Shown here piece by piece: positions 16,324 to 24,965 of a stretch of 64,000 nt of DNA. A program made the position numbers and the translations under genes. Positions within the stretch are counted from its first letter, which is position 1. Each line of letters starts with the position of its first letter. This DNA is from Pseudohalocynthiibacter aestuariivivens. Its GTDB lineage: Bacteria > Pseudomonadota > Alphaproteobacteria > Rhodobacterales > Rhodobacteraceae. The DNA is taken from assembly GCF_011040495.1 (NCBI RefSeq), contig NZ_CP049037.1:3100001-3164000 (forward strand), in the 5' to 3' direction. The notes under the pieces are model-generated. The model was not told the origin of the DNA. It saw only the letters and a program-made list of their open reading frames with translations, and did not search any database.

Positions 16324-17592
16324 ATGGCCGATACAAACAAAGAAGGCCGCCAGCAGATTCTGCAGTGGCTGGATGAGGAACGCGATCAGATTGTCGCGTT
16401 GTTGCAGGCCTTCCTGCGCGCGCCATCCCCCAACCCGCCGGGCAACACATTGCAAGCGGCGCAGGTCGTGCGCGATTATTTGACCAGCGAGGGGCTGGAT
16501 CATCGCGTCATCGATCCGCATCCTGAAATGCCCAATATCGTCGCTGCCTTCGACGGGGGCGATGCCGGTCGGCATCTTGTTCTGAATGGCCACATCGACG
16601 TGTTCCCCGTACCCGAGAGCCATGCAGGCTGGACCCAAGACCCATGGGGCGGCGCCGAGAAGGACGGCAAGATTTATGGCCGGGGCGCCTGTGATATGAA
16701 GCCGGGCACAACCGCGTCGATCATCACCTATTGCCTGCTGCATCGACTGCGTGACCGGATCAAGGGGCGGCTGACCCTCACTTGCGTTTCGGATGAAGAA
16801 ACCTTTGGCCCGTGGGGGGCCCGATACCTGATGGAACATCATCCGGAAGTGCATGGCGATTGCCTGCTGAACGGTGAGCCGGGCGGGCCGGAATCCATCC
16901 GGTTTGGCGAACGTGGTCCGCTATGGGTAGAGTTCAGCGTGCGTGCCGAGGGCGCACATGGGGCCTATGTCCATATCACCGAAAGCGCCACCAAGAAGGC
17001 GATGGCCGTGGCGCGGGATCTGGAGGAATTGACCGAAATCGAGGGCGCGCCGCCACACAACGTGGCCAGCGCCATCGACGCGGGGCGCGAGACGATGGAT
17101 CGGATGATGGGGCAGGGGGCCGGTGATCTGGTTTCGAACGTAACGCTGAACATCGGGCTGATTAAAGGGGGCGAGAAGGCCAATATGATCCCGTCCGAAT
17201 GCAGCTTTACCGCTGATCTGCGGTTGCCCGTCGGGATGGAACATTCCGATCTGCTGCCGAAGATCGAAGAGATCGCCAGCCGCTATGATGAGGTAAGCTG
17301 GAAGGTGGTTGGCGGTGATGCGCCGTCATGGTGTGACCCTCATCACGAGATGGTTGGTATCCTGCAAAGAAACGTTGAGGCATTTGGGCGCCCACGTCCG
17401 ACGCCAATCGTCAGCCTCGGGGGGACAGATGCGCGGCTCTGGCGGCATGCTGGTGTGCCGGCCTATGTCTATGGTCCGTATCCCTATGGCATGGGATCGC
17501 ACGACGAGCATGTGGACATCGAGGAGTTCTTGCATGTTGTGCGTACGCATGTCCTGTCGGCGTGGGATTATCTTTCTACCCCCGCGGGATGA
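16324..17592 (+). CDS. M20-family amidohydrolase/deacetylase (ArgE/DapE-like)
   Basis: Zinc-dependent cytoplasmic hydrolase of the M20 family, which removes acyl groups from amino acids and amines. Seen: the first metal pair GHIDVFPVP, the bridging Asp in GRGACDMKPG, the catalytic and metal glutamates SDEETFG, and the last metal His in SHDEHVDIEEF; a lid domain spans about residues 190-300. At 422 aa it is of family length. The ATG at 16324 is 24 bp after the permease gene, and its stop overlaps the start of the FAD oxidoreductase gene (ATGA at 17589-17592). A role in deacylating an imported N-acyl amine or amino acid is inferred from context. Confidence 0.87.
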   Translation: MADTNKEGRQQILQWLDEERDQIVALLQAFLRAPSPNPPGNTLQAAQVVRDYLTSEGLDHRVIDPHPEMPNIVAAFDGGDAGRHLVLNGHIDVFPVPESHAGWTQDPWGGAEKDGKIYGRGACDMKPGTTASIITYCLLHRLRDRIKGRLTLTCVSDEETFGPWGARYLMEHHPEVHGDCLLNGEPGGPESIRFGERGPLWVEFSVRAEGAHGAYVHITESATKKAMAVARDLEELTEIEGAPPHNVASAIDAGRETMDRMMGQGAGDLVSNVTLNIGLIKGGEKANMIPSECSFTADLRLPVGMEHSDLLPKIEEIASRYDEVSWKVVGGDAPSWCDPHHEMVGILQRNVEAFGRPRPTPIVSLGGTDARLWRHAGVPAYVYGPYPYGMGSHDEHVDIEEFLHVVRTHVLSAWDYLSTPAG

Positions 17593-18881
17593 GCGGCCTC
17601 ATTCCACACCTGTCGTTGTGGGAGGCGACAGCCCGGCCTGCGCCTGAGTCCGTGCCGCTGGAGGGCACGACACAGGCTGACGTGGCGGTTATCGGTGGCG
17701 GATTCTGCGGCCTCTCTTGCGCATTGCGGCTGGCATCGGGCGGTGCCGATACGGTGTTGCTGGAAGCCGAAGCGCCGGGGTTCGGCGCATCCGGGCGCAA
17801 CGGCGGGCAGCTCATTTCCGGATTCAAGGACGACCCGGAGACATTGATCGCGTTACACGGCCCCGAGCGGGGAGAGGCCATCGCCCGGTTGGGCGTCAGC
17901 GCCGGAGATATGGTGGCCGATCTGATCGCAGAACACCGTATAGACTGCGCCTTTCACCGAGATGGCTGGATTCAGGCGATCCACACCGAGAGCGAGCTGC
18001 CGCGTCTGGAAAACCGTGCCCGTCAGATGCGCGCACGCGGCCAGAACGTGCAGATGCTGGACCGCACCGAGGTGGCGGCGCTGACAGGCACAGACATTTA
18101 TGCGGGCGGATACCTGGATGCAGATGGGGGTGGTTTGAACCCCATGTCGTTGGCGCGGGGCATGGCAGAGGCGGCGCAGGGTGCGGGGGCGCGCATCCAT
18201 ACGGATAGCCCTGCCACCGCAGTCACACGCGATGCAAAGGGCGGCTGGTGTATTACCACTCCGCGTGGAACGCTGCATGCAGCGCAGGTAGTGATGGCGA
18301 CGGGCGTTCATTCCGGCGCAGTTACTCCGGCCTTGCAGCGCAGCGTCCTGCCAGTTCAATCCATTCAGATTGCCACTGCGCCGCTACCTCCGGATGTGCG
18401 CGGTACTCTGATGCCGGAGGGGCATGTGGTCAGCGACACGCGGCGGCTCTTGCTTTACTTTCGTGTGACTGAAGAGGGGCGGTTGGTTTTCGGGGGGCGC
18501 GGGGCACTGGGTGGCGAGGCAATCCGCGCGGGCCATGTGGACATGCTGGAGCGCACGATGCGGCGCAGTTTCCCGCAGATTACAGATGCGCCGGTCACAC
18601 ACCATTGGGCGGGGCAGGTCGATCTGACCGTGGACCGCCGCCTGCGAATCCATTGGGACGAGCATGGCCTCTGGTCGGTTATCGGCTTCAGCGGGCGGGG
18701 CGTTGCCATCGCACCGGCAGTGGGGCGCGCCGTAGCCGATGCAGTACTGGCGCAGAGCCCGCGCGATCTGCCGCTGCCGATCACGCCGGTACGCCCGGTG
18801 CCGTTTCACGCGCTGCGCAAACCGGCGATGTCCGTGGCGATCGGTATCTCGCGTCTGCGCGACCGGCTAGAAGGCCGATAA
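17589..18881 (+). CDS. FAD-dependent amine/amino-acid oxidoreductase (PuuB/DadA-like)
   Basis: Flavoprotein of the DAO family, which oxidises amines or secondary amino acids. Seen: the FAD fold VAVIGGGFCGLSCALRLA near residue 25, the GASGRNGGQLISGF motif shared with gamma-glutamylputrescine oxidase, and the C-terminal FAD contact GLWSVIGFSGRGVAIAPAVG. The length is 430 aa. The ATG at 17589 overlaps the stop of the M20 gene by four bases. It ends four bases before the convergent M24 gene. In this operon it most likely oxidises the amine released by the preceding hydrolase; PuuB-like oxidation of a polyamine derivative is a plausible but unproven reading. Confidence 0.85.
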   Translation: MSGLIPHLSLWEATARPAPESVPLEGTTQADVAVIGGGFCGLSCALRLASGGADTVLLEAEAPGFGASGRNGGQLISGFKDDPETLIALHGPERGEAIARLGVSAGDMVADLIAEHRIDCAFHRDGWIQAIHTESELPRLENRARQMRARGQNVQMLDRTEVAALTGTDIYAGGYLDADGGGLNPMSLARGMAEAAQGAGARIHTDSPATAVTRDAKGGWCITTPRGTLHAAQVVMATGVHSGAVTPALQRSVLPVQSIQIATAPLPPDVRGTLMPEGHVVSDTRRLLLYFRVTEEGRLVFGGRGALGGEAIRAGHVDMLERTMRRSFPQITDAPVTHHWAGQVDLTVDRRLRIHWDEHGLWSVIGFSGRGVAIAPAVGRAVADAVLAQSPRDLPLPITPVRPVPFHALRKPAMSVAIGISRLRDRLEGR

Positions 18882-18885
18882 CGGG

Positions 18886-20040
18886 TTAGCGCACCACCAG
18901 TTCCAGCGGTGCGCGGCTCAACATTTCGGGACCATCCTCGCGCGTGACGATGGTATAGCCCGCAGACATTGCCAGATTGCGCGGGGCGTCAATCAGGATC
19001 GCATGCAGAAACAGGACCATTCCGGGGACGATGGGGGTGTCGTTGCCCGAATGGATCATCGGCGGCACATCCATCCAGGACGGTGAATAGGTTGCGCCTA
19101 GGGAATAGCCGCAGGCCGACATGCGCGCGTCCTCGAACCCTGCCTTGTCATAGGTAGCACGATGAGCATCGTCGATCTGGCCGATCACGTTACCGACCTT
19201 TGCGGCCTCGGTCATCGCGGCCATGGCATCGCGCGTGGCGTCGAACATTTTGTGCTGTTGCTCGTTTGCGTGCCCGACAGTGATCGTGCGCATCAGACAG
19301 GCGCAGTAATGCCGGTAGCTGCCTGCGTGTTCGATTGTCAGTTGGTCAACGTCGTCCAGATGGCGAAACCCCGTGGCGCTGCGGACCAGCAATGCCCGGT
19401 CGCCTGAACCCAAAACCGGCCCTGATGGGGCCAGATCGCCACCGCCCTCCAGTATCGGTTTGATCCCGGCTGCAGCGATGTTACCTTCGAACACGCCCGG
19501 TCCAGAGGTCTCGATCATCGCGTCAAGCGAGGCATCGGCCAATTGGGCTGCGCGTCGCACATAGGTTATCTCTGCCTCGGTCTTGACCAGTCGCAACTCG
19601 CGCACCAGATGCGATGCGTCGGTCAGAGTACACCAGTCGTCGAACCGCTGCCGCAACCGTTGATGGTTGTCTCCGGTGAGGCCAAAACTGCGCAATTCCA
19701 CGCCGACGCGTGCGCCCTTCAGGCCCTTTTCGTTCAAGATGTCGTGCAATGTGGCTGTCGGGTCAGCGCCCGGTGCATCGTACCACAGCCGAATGTCTTC
19801 GATGATAGAGGTGCGGCGCGCCTGTTCCAGATCGGGGCGGCGTGTCAGGAGTGTGATAGGTGTCTCGTCCAACGTCAGCACAGCGCATTGAAAAAAGACG
19901 AAGCCCTTTGTGTCGAACCCGGTCAGGTAAAAGTGGCTTTCCTGCGCAAAGATCAGCAGTGCATCCAGACCGTCCCGCTTCATGAGGCGTCGTGCGGCAG
20001 CGATCCTGTCGTCGAAATCTGAGCGATCGAAATGCAGCAT
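18886..20040 (-). CDS. Creatinase/aminopeptidase-P fold (M24-like) hydrolase
   Basis: Two-domain pita-bread protein of 384 aa: an N-terminal creatinase-N domain (residues about 1-135, with MKRDGLDALLIFAQESHFYLTGFD) and a C-terminal M24 fold. The usual metal ligands are missing: where metallopeptidases have Asp in a D-x-G-A strand and a second Asp in SDxTRT, this protein has IEHAGSYRHYCACLMRT, and the late Glu of GMVFTIEPG is replaced in GMVLFLHAILID. That pattern is known from metal-free members such as creatinase and ectoine hydrolase (DoeA), so hydrolysis of a small amidino or cyclic amine compound is more likely than proteolysis. It is downstream of the solute-binding protein gene, separated by a terminator-like hairpin. 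Confidence 0.8.
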   Translation of the reverse strand: MLHFDRSDFDDRIAAARRLMKRDGLDALLIFAQESHFYLTGFDTKGFVFFQCAVLTLDETPITLLTRRPDLEQARRTSIIEDIRLWYDAPGADPTATLHDILNEKGLKGARVGVELRSFGLTGDNHQRLRQRFDDWCTLTDASHLVRELRLVKTEAEITYVRRAAQLADASLDAMIETSGPGVFEGNIAAAGIKPILEGGGDLAPSGPVLGSGDRALLVRSATGFRHLDDVDQLTIEHAGSYRHYCACLMRTITVGHANEQQHKMFDATRDAMAAMTEAAKVGNVIGQIDDAHRATYDKAGFEDARMSACGYSLGATYSPSWMDVPPMIHSGNDTPIVPGMVLFLHAILIDAPRNLAMSAGYTIVTREDGPEMLSRAPLELVVR

Positions 20041-20085
20041 CTTGTCACCTCATGTCTGCACCCCTGAGAAATAGGGGAAAGTGCA

Positions 20086-20111
20086 GGCGGACCAACGCGT
20101 GTTGGTCCGCC
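20086..20111 (-). terminator. Hairpin between the solute-binding protein and M24 genes
   Basis: GGCGGACCAAC (20086-20096) and GTTGGTCCGCC (20101-20111) form a perfect 11-bp stem with a four-base GCGT loop. It begins ten bases after the stop of the binding-protein gene on the minus strand. The T run after it is weak, so partial termination or mRNA stabilisation, to give more binding protein than downstream enzyme, is likely. Confidence 0.65.
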
Positions 20112-20120
20112 ATTGTGTTG

Positions 20121-21155
20121 TTATTCTTGGATGAAGAAGTCGAATTCCTGTGTCAGGGTATCGAGATTTTCGGCCCAGTAGTTCGCATCCAACACGAACC
20201 CCTTGGAGGCGTTGCTGGGGTGGCTTGGCAGGCCCTTTGCCACGTCTTCTGGTATGACACCCGTATCGAACGCATCAGCGTTTGCCGGTCCGTAGTTGAT
20301 AAACAGGGCGATCCGTGCCTGCACTTCTGGACGGCTCATAATTTCGATGGCTTTCATCGCCAGTTCTTTGTTCTTGGCACCTTTCGGAATGATCCAGCAG
20401 TCGGTCAGCAGGATCTGCTCGTTAAAGGTGATGCTGACAGGTGCGCCTTGGTCGGCGATGGATTGCGCGCGCCCGTTCCAGACCAGCGCCATGTCTACCT
20501 CTCCGTCCTGCAGAATCTGCGCCGACTGAGCGCCAGAACTCCACCAGACTGCGATTTCGTCCTTAAGCTCACCGAGCTTTTTGAACGCGCGTTCGGTGTC
20601 CAGCGGGTACAACTCATCCATCGGGACGCCGTCGGCGATCAGGGCCGCTTCGAGGCTATAGACCGGATTGCGGCGCAGGCTGCGCGGACCGGGGAACGCT
20701 TCGGTGTCCCAGAAATCCATCCAGGTTTCAGGCTTCTTGTCAGGGAATTTCTCGTCGTTGCGTGCCAGCACCGCGCCATAAACGAGGTTGGAGATCCAGC
20801 CCTTGCCTTTCATGTTGTCGGGAATTCCCTTAACGGCCAGAATCTCTGGATCGAGCATTTCGACGTTGCCCTCACGTTCGAGGATGGCGCAGCTGTAGTT
20901 CCCTTGCTGTGTCAAATCCCATGTAGGGCTGCCAGACGCTACCTGCACCCGGACATCAGCCGCACCCGAGGTGGTGTCTTCGATGATCTTGATGTTCAGT
21001 TCTTTTTCGACGACGTCAAACCAAGCCTTGCGCTGCGCCTCTTGGTAGGCACCGCCCCAGGACGCGACGGTGAGCGTATCCTGCGCCATCGCCATTGGCG
21101 CGGACAGGACAGCGGCCGCAGCGATGGCTGTTATTGCAATGCGATTGTTCCTCAT
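20121..21155 (-). CDS. ABC transporter solute-binding protein (spermidine/putrescine type)
   Basis: Periplasmic substrate-binding protein of 344 aa. Seen: a signal peptide MRNNRIAITAIAAAAVLSAP ending near AMA-Q at residue 24, then LTVASWGGAYQEAQRKAW, the family's first strand-loop-helix, and later WWSSGAQSAQILQDGEVDMALVWNGRA, typical of polyamine/opine binders. It surely serves the ATPase and permeases encoded on the other strand at 13.5-16.3 kb. A hairpin follows it. The binding-site residues are not close enough to PotD for me to name the ligand. Confidence 0.87.
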   Translation of the reverse strand: MRNNRIAITAIAAAAVLSAPMAMAQDTLTVASWGGAYQEAQRKAWFDVVEKELNIKIIEDTTSGAADVRVQVASGSPTWDLTQQGNYSCAILEREGNVEMLDPEILAVKGIPDNMKGKGWISNLVYGAVLARNDEKFPDKKPETWMDFWDTEAFPGPRSLRRNPVYSLEAALIADGVPMDELYPLDTERAFKKLGELKDEIAVWWSSGAQSAQILQDGEVDMALVWNGRAQSIADQGAPVSITFNEQILLTDCWIIPKGAKNKELAMKAIEIMSRPEVQARIALFINYGPANADAFDTGVIPEDVAKGLPSHPSNASKGFVLDANYWAENLDTLTQEFDFFIQE

Positions 21156-21212
21156 AGTTATACTCCCTTGTTGATTCTGTTGATTTTGTTGAGGTTTCTT
21201 GAATTCGCCTGT

Positions 21213-22226
21213 TTAGACACTATCACGAACCAGCGGCGAAGTTGAGCAATGTATCCCCCCTCCGTTCAACTGCACCTTGTCATAAGGGGTGGTCACGATT
21301 TCGATGCCCTCACGCTCCAGCGCGGTATGCGTTTCATCTGATATGCCCTCTGGCATGATGACGCGCCCCGGTCGCACCGCCAGTCCGTTGACGATCCAGC
21401 GGTTGTCATGTTGGTTCATTTCGACGATACGGATGCCCAGTTCCTTCAGGCGTTCCAGAAAGGTGAATGGCAGGCCCGGCGCCCAGACCAACGCCACATC
21501 CGGGGCGACCATCAGGAAATGCCCATCAATGTGAATGTCGTAGCCACGCAGATCAACGGTGATCAGTTCAACGCCCACGTATTTCAAAACGTCAGCGATC
21601 TGTGCGATGCCTTCGTCGTTGATGCGAATGCCACGGCCAATCACGGCTGTCTGTGCATTGAGCCAGGCAAAGCTGCCGCCCTCGGCCATTGCCTGCCCAT
21701 GCAGGGTACGCAGCACCGGAACGCCGGCATCCGCAAGGGCGCGTGTCACTGCTAGTTCCTCGCCATGCCGCATTCGCGGTGCCAGACGTGTCACGATGCA
21801 ACCGCCTTTGACCGCGATGCATGAATCGCGCGTGTAAACTGATTTGAATCGCCCGTCGGTCACTCCGTCCAGATAGATCACTTCGGCGCCTTCGGCGCGC
21901 AGCAGATCGGCCAGCCCATCGTGTTGGGCCTGTAACTCGGACAGGTCAGGAATGGTGCTGCTCTGCCAATACCAGCCAGCATCGATATCGCCATAGCCGC
22001 CTGTGGCGGTGATGTGTTTTTGTCGGTCAATAACATCGAATTCGGTGCCCGGCCGGTGCATCAGCACCGCGCGCAGCTGGCCCACATCATTGTCGCAGCC
22101 CCAGTTCCTGCCCCAAAGCCGCGCCATGCGATCAGGGTCATGAAACGCAGGATCGGGTTCTGATCCGAACAGCTTGATCGTGGCGCTGTAAACGGTCGTA
22201 TCTTTTTGAAGAATCTTTTCTGACAT
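21213..22226 (-). CDS. Amidinotransferase/deiminase-family guanidino hydrolase (DDAH-like)
   Basis: Member of the pentein fold, whose enzymes attack the guanidinium carbon with a cysteine. Seen: LRAVLMHRPGTEFD at the start of the fold, the substrate-binding VYTRDSCIAV, the acid loop AMAEGGSFAW, the catalytic-histidine region DIHIDGHFLMV, and the C-terminal nucleophile C327 in NGGGIHCSTSP. The length is 337 aa. Relatives include dimethylarginine dimethylaminohydrolase, arginine deiminase and amidinotransferases; I cannot choose among them. It is divergent from the LysR gene and upstream of the binding-protein gene on the same strand, so it probably acts on the imported guanidino compound. Confidence 0.82.
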   Translation of the reverse strand: MSEKILQKDTTVYSATIKLFGSEPDPAFHDPDRMARLWGRNWGCDNDVGQLRAVLMHRPGTEFDVIDRQKHITATGGYGDIDAGWYWQSSTIPDLSELQAQHDGLADLLRAEGAEVIYLDGVTDGRFKSVYTRDSCIAVKGGCIVTRLAPRMRHGEELAVTRALADAGVPVLRTLHGQAMAEGGSFAWLNAQTAVIGRGIRINDEGIAQIADVLKYVGVELITVDLRGYDIHIDGHFLMVAPDVALVWAPGLPFTFLERLKELGIRIVEMNQHDNRWIVNGLAVRPGRVIMPEGISDETHTALEREGIEIVTTPYDKVQLNGGGIHCSTSPLVRDSV

Positions 22227-22268
22227 CCCGTTCCCGGTGGGTTTGTTGTAAGAAAAGGCTAGGCTGTG

Positions 22269-22300
22269 AAATTTTCGCGAGCAAGTGCATAAATTTTCGC
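22269..22300. promoter_or_regulatory. Direct repeats in the lysR/amidinohydrolase intergenic region
   Basis: AAATTTTCGC occurs at 22269-22278 and again at 22291-22300, 22 bp apart, about two helical turns. They lie in the 134 bp between divergent starts of the LysR regulator and the amidinohydrolase. LysR-type regulators usually bind tandem sites in such gaps, so these are good operator candidates. No experimental support is available from sequence. Confidence 0.55.
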
Positions 22301-22360
22301 CTAGAGTCGACTTTAATTCACGCTGTCATGTCGACAGGGCGCTAACGGAGTGCGAAAACC

Positions 22361-23257
22361 ATGCGGAAACTGCCCCCCCTGAGTGCCTTGCGTGCGTTCG
22401 AGGCGGCAGGGCGTCATGGCACATTGAGTCTGGCGGCGCAGGAACTCTATGTGACGCATGGCGCTGTAAGCAAACAGGTCAAGGGACTAGAGCGTAGTTT
22501 AGGTGTGCAACTGACCCGGCGCACCGGGCGCGGGATTGAACTGACACCGCAGGGGCGGCATATGCTGCCATACCTCACCAAGGCGTTTGATGACCTAGGG
22601 GCCGCGGTGCGTAGTGTTCACAGTGGCAGTTTCGAAGGATCGCTGATCATTTCCTGCATGCCCGGACTGGCTGCGACCTGGCTGATCCCTAAGCTTGCTC
22701 AGTTCATGGACGCCTATCCGAATATCGCCCTGACCGTGTTATCGGCTGTGCGCGCTCCGGGTTTGCATCAGGATATCACGGATCTGGAAATCCTGTATGG
22801 CCGCCCCGAATGGCCCGGCCGCCGGGTGCGATTGTTGCGGCAATTGGAAATTTTTCCCGTATGCAGCCCACAAGTGATGTCAGGGCCTGATCCTGTGCGC
22901 ACATTAGACGATCTGAGTCGACATGTGCTGATTGACAATCCAACCGGAACGCATTGGCAGGAGTTTCTGCTGGCACAGGGTAAGGATACCACTGCTATTC
23001 GGCGCACCCTTCGATTTCAGGATTTCAACCACGAACTTTCTGCCGCGCGAGCGGGGCTGGGGATTGCTATCGGGGATGACCTGACCACGGGTGACGATTT
23101 GGCCGCAGGGCGATTGGTTCGGCCGCTGCCCGAAATGGTCCGTCGTCAGAGCATGGCATACTACCTCGTAACCGCGCCGGAACGCGCGACATCAGCAGCG
23201 GCGGGCACCTTCATTGAATGGCTGGTGCACGAAATGGAGCCGACCCAAAACCAATGA
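22361..23257 (+). CDS. LysR-family transcriptional regulator (GcvA-like)
   Basis: Transcription factor of 298 aa: an N-terminal winged helix (PPLSALRAFEAAGRHGTLSLAA then LYVTHGAVSKQVKGLERSLG) and a C-terminal co-inducer domain from about residue 92 (SLIISCMPGLAATWLIPKL). The opening PLSALRAFEAA and the VTHGAVSKQVK helix are typical of the GcvA group. GGAG at 22347-22350 precedes the ATG. It probably controls the divergent amidinohydrolase/transport genes and the amidohydrolase-ureohydrolase pair downstream, sensing a pathway intermediate. Confidence 0.9.
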   Translation: MRKLPPLSALRAFEAAGRHGTLSLAAQELYVTHGAVSKQVKGLERSLGVQLTRRTGRGIELTPQGRHMLPYLTKAFDDLGAAVRSVHSGSFEGSLIISCMPGLAATWLIPKLAQFMDAYPNIALTVLSAVRAPGLHQDITDLEILYGRPEWPGRRVRLLRQLEIFPVCSPQVMSGPDPVRTLDDLSRHVLIDNPTGTHWQEFLLAQGKDTTAIRRTLRFQDFNHELSAARAGLGIAIGDDLTTGDDLAAGRLVRPLPEMVRRQSMAYYLVTAPERATSAAAGTFIEWLVHEMEPTQNQ

Positions 23258-23335
23258 CCGTCGTAGAATGGTAGGCTTTCCAAACCGCAGATGTTGATGC
23301 AACATCGCGTCCAATCCACGCAGAGAGAGGTCAGA

Positions 23336-24964
23336 ATGCAAACGCAATCGATAGATTACATTGTTATTGACGGACGGATCGCCACCATGACCGCACCCGG
23401 AGATTTTGTCGAATCTATCGCCATATCCGCCGGTCGCATTGTCGCGACAGGCAGGACAGCCGACATTCGCGCCCTCGCGCCCAATGCGCAAGTGATAGAC
23501 TGTGGCGGGCGCTGTGTGATCCCGGGCTTTATTGACAGCCACTGCCATCCAGACATGCATGGCGCACGCTATGGTCGATGGTCTGACCTGTCGGAAGGCC
23601 CCCACGATATGGACGGCCTGATGACGCTGATCCGACAAAAGACCAAGGATCGACCGCAAGACGATTGGTTCGTCGGCTTTGGCTATGACGATCTGCGTAT
23701 GGGTGGGTATCCAACGCGCGGGGCGCTAGATGCGGCGGCGGCTGATCGGCCAGTGTTCTTGTATCGGCGCGATGGGCATCTAGGGGTGGCAAACAGCGCA
23801 GCCCTGAAAATCGTCGGCTTTGATCGCAACAGCATTGACCCCCCGTTTGGACGGCTGGACCGCGACCCAAAGACCGGGGAATTGACCGGCCTTCTGCGCG
23901 AAACGGCTGCACATGCGGTTGTTAATCATTGCCAGCGCGACTTCAAAACTGAGGATTTCATGGCCGGGCTGGGCCGCGTTTTCGAAAACTTCGCCAGTTA
24001 CGGCATCACTTCTGTCCACAATAGCCTGTGTTCAACCCATGGCATCGCCGCCTATCAGCGGATGCGCGATGCAGGCGATCTGCATATGCGCGTGGGTCTG
24101 TTGGCCAGCGGGAGAGAGGACGACCTGATCGAGGCGATCATCCGCTCGGGATGGCGAACGGGGTTTGGCGATGAATGGGTTCGCTTGACTGGCGTGGAAT
24201 GGTGTCCGGATTGCTCTACCAGCGGACGCACTGCGGCCTATTATGACCCCTATATCGGGCCAAAGGTTCTGGGGGAACCGGACGACAATCGCGGTATGCT
24301 GCTATACGAGGCCGGGGATTTCAACGAAAAGGTGCTTAGGGCGCATCGCGCCGGGCTTCTCGTGGGGGCTGACGGGGTCGGAGATCGCGGGATAGACTTT
24401 GTTTTGGACGGGTTCGAACACGCGTTGACCCAACACCCAACCAACGATCATCGGATGCGGGTCGAGCATTGCTGCAATGTGACCCCCGCCATTCTGAAGC
24501 GGTTGCAGCGATTGAAGGTCATCTGCTCGTCGGCAACCGGCTTTGCCTATGATCTGGGGGACGCCTATATCCGCAATCGTGGGGCCGAAGCGATGCGCCA
24601 CATGTGGCCGCACCGTACCATGATAGATGCTGGCGTCATTGCGCCGGGACATTCCGATGCGCCGGTATGTCATCCCAACCCTATGCGCGGCATCCATTCG
24701 ATGGTCAACCGCCGCACGGCAAGCGGTGCGGATCTGGGCGACCAAGAGGCGGTCACCGTCTATGAAGCCTTGCAGGCCTATACGGTTTTGGGCGCATGGG
24801 CAGGAAAAGAGGAGCATATGAAAGGGACCCTTGCCCCCGGCATGTTGGCGGATTTTGCGATACTGGAAGAGGATATCTTTTCCATGCCTCCAGAACGGCT
24901 GGATGAGTTGCGGGTCGCGGAAACCTATATTGGCGGACGCTGCATATTTTCGCGGGATGATTGA
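23336..24964 (+). CDS. YtcJ-like metal-dependent amidohydrolase
   Basis: Amidohydrolase of the YtcJ/N-substituted formamide deformylase group, 542 aa. Seen: an N-terminal composite beta-sandwich strand (DYIVIDGRIATM), the metal motif GFIDSHCHPDMHG, a TIM-barrel metal site MRVEHCCN, the late metal Asp in GHSDAPVCHPNP, and the C-terminal return of the sandwich with KGTLAPGMLADFAIL. The ATG at 23336 is chosen because GAGAGAGG precedes it; an earlier in-frame ATG adds 15 residues of no family resemblance. It is one base ahead of the ureohydrolase gene, so the two are cotranscribed. The substrate is unknown; amide or cyclic ureide bonds are likely. Confidence 0.85.
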   Translation: MQTQSIDYIVIDGRIATMTAPGDFVESIAISAGRIVATGRTADIRALAPNAQVIDCGGRCVIPGFIDSHCHPDMHGARYGRWSDLSEGPHDMDGLMTLIRQKTKDRPQDDWFVGFGYDDLRMGGYPTRGALDAAAADRPVFLYRRDGHLGVANSAALKIVGFDRNSIDPPFGRLDRDPKTGELTGLLRETAAHAVVNHCQRDFKTEDFMAGLGRVFENFASYGITSVHNSLCSTHGIAAYQRMRDAGDLHMRVGLLASGREDDLIEAIIRSGWRTGFGDEWVRLTGVEWCPDCSTSGRTAAYYDPYIGPKVLGEPDDNRGMLLYEAGDFNEKVLRAHRAGLLVGADGVGDRGIDFVLDGFEHALTQHPTNDHRMRVEHCCNVTPAILKRLQRLKVICSSATGFAYDLGDAYIRNRGAEAMRHMWPHRTMIDAGVIAPGHSDAPVCHPNPMRGIHSMVNRRTASGADLGDQEAVTVYEALQAYTVLGAWAGKEEHMKGTLAPGMLADFAILEEDIFSMPPERLDELRVAETYIGGRCIFSRDD

Positions 24965-24965
24965 T

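Noticed and set aside
24405..24425. GGTTCGAACAC resembling a tRNA T-loop
   Set aside because: It lies inside the amidohydrolase coding frame and no acceptor or anticodon stems can be paired around it.
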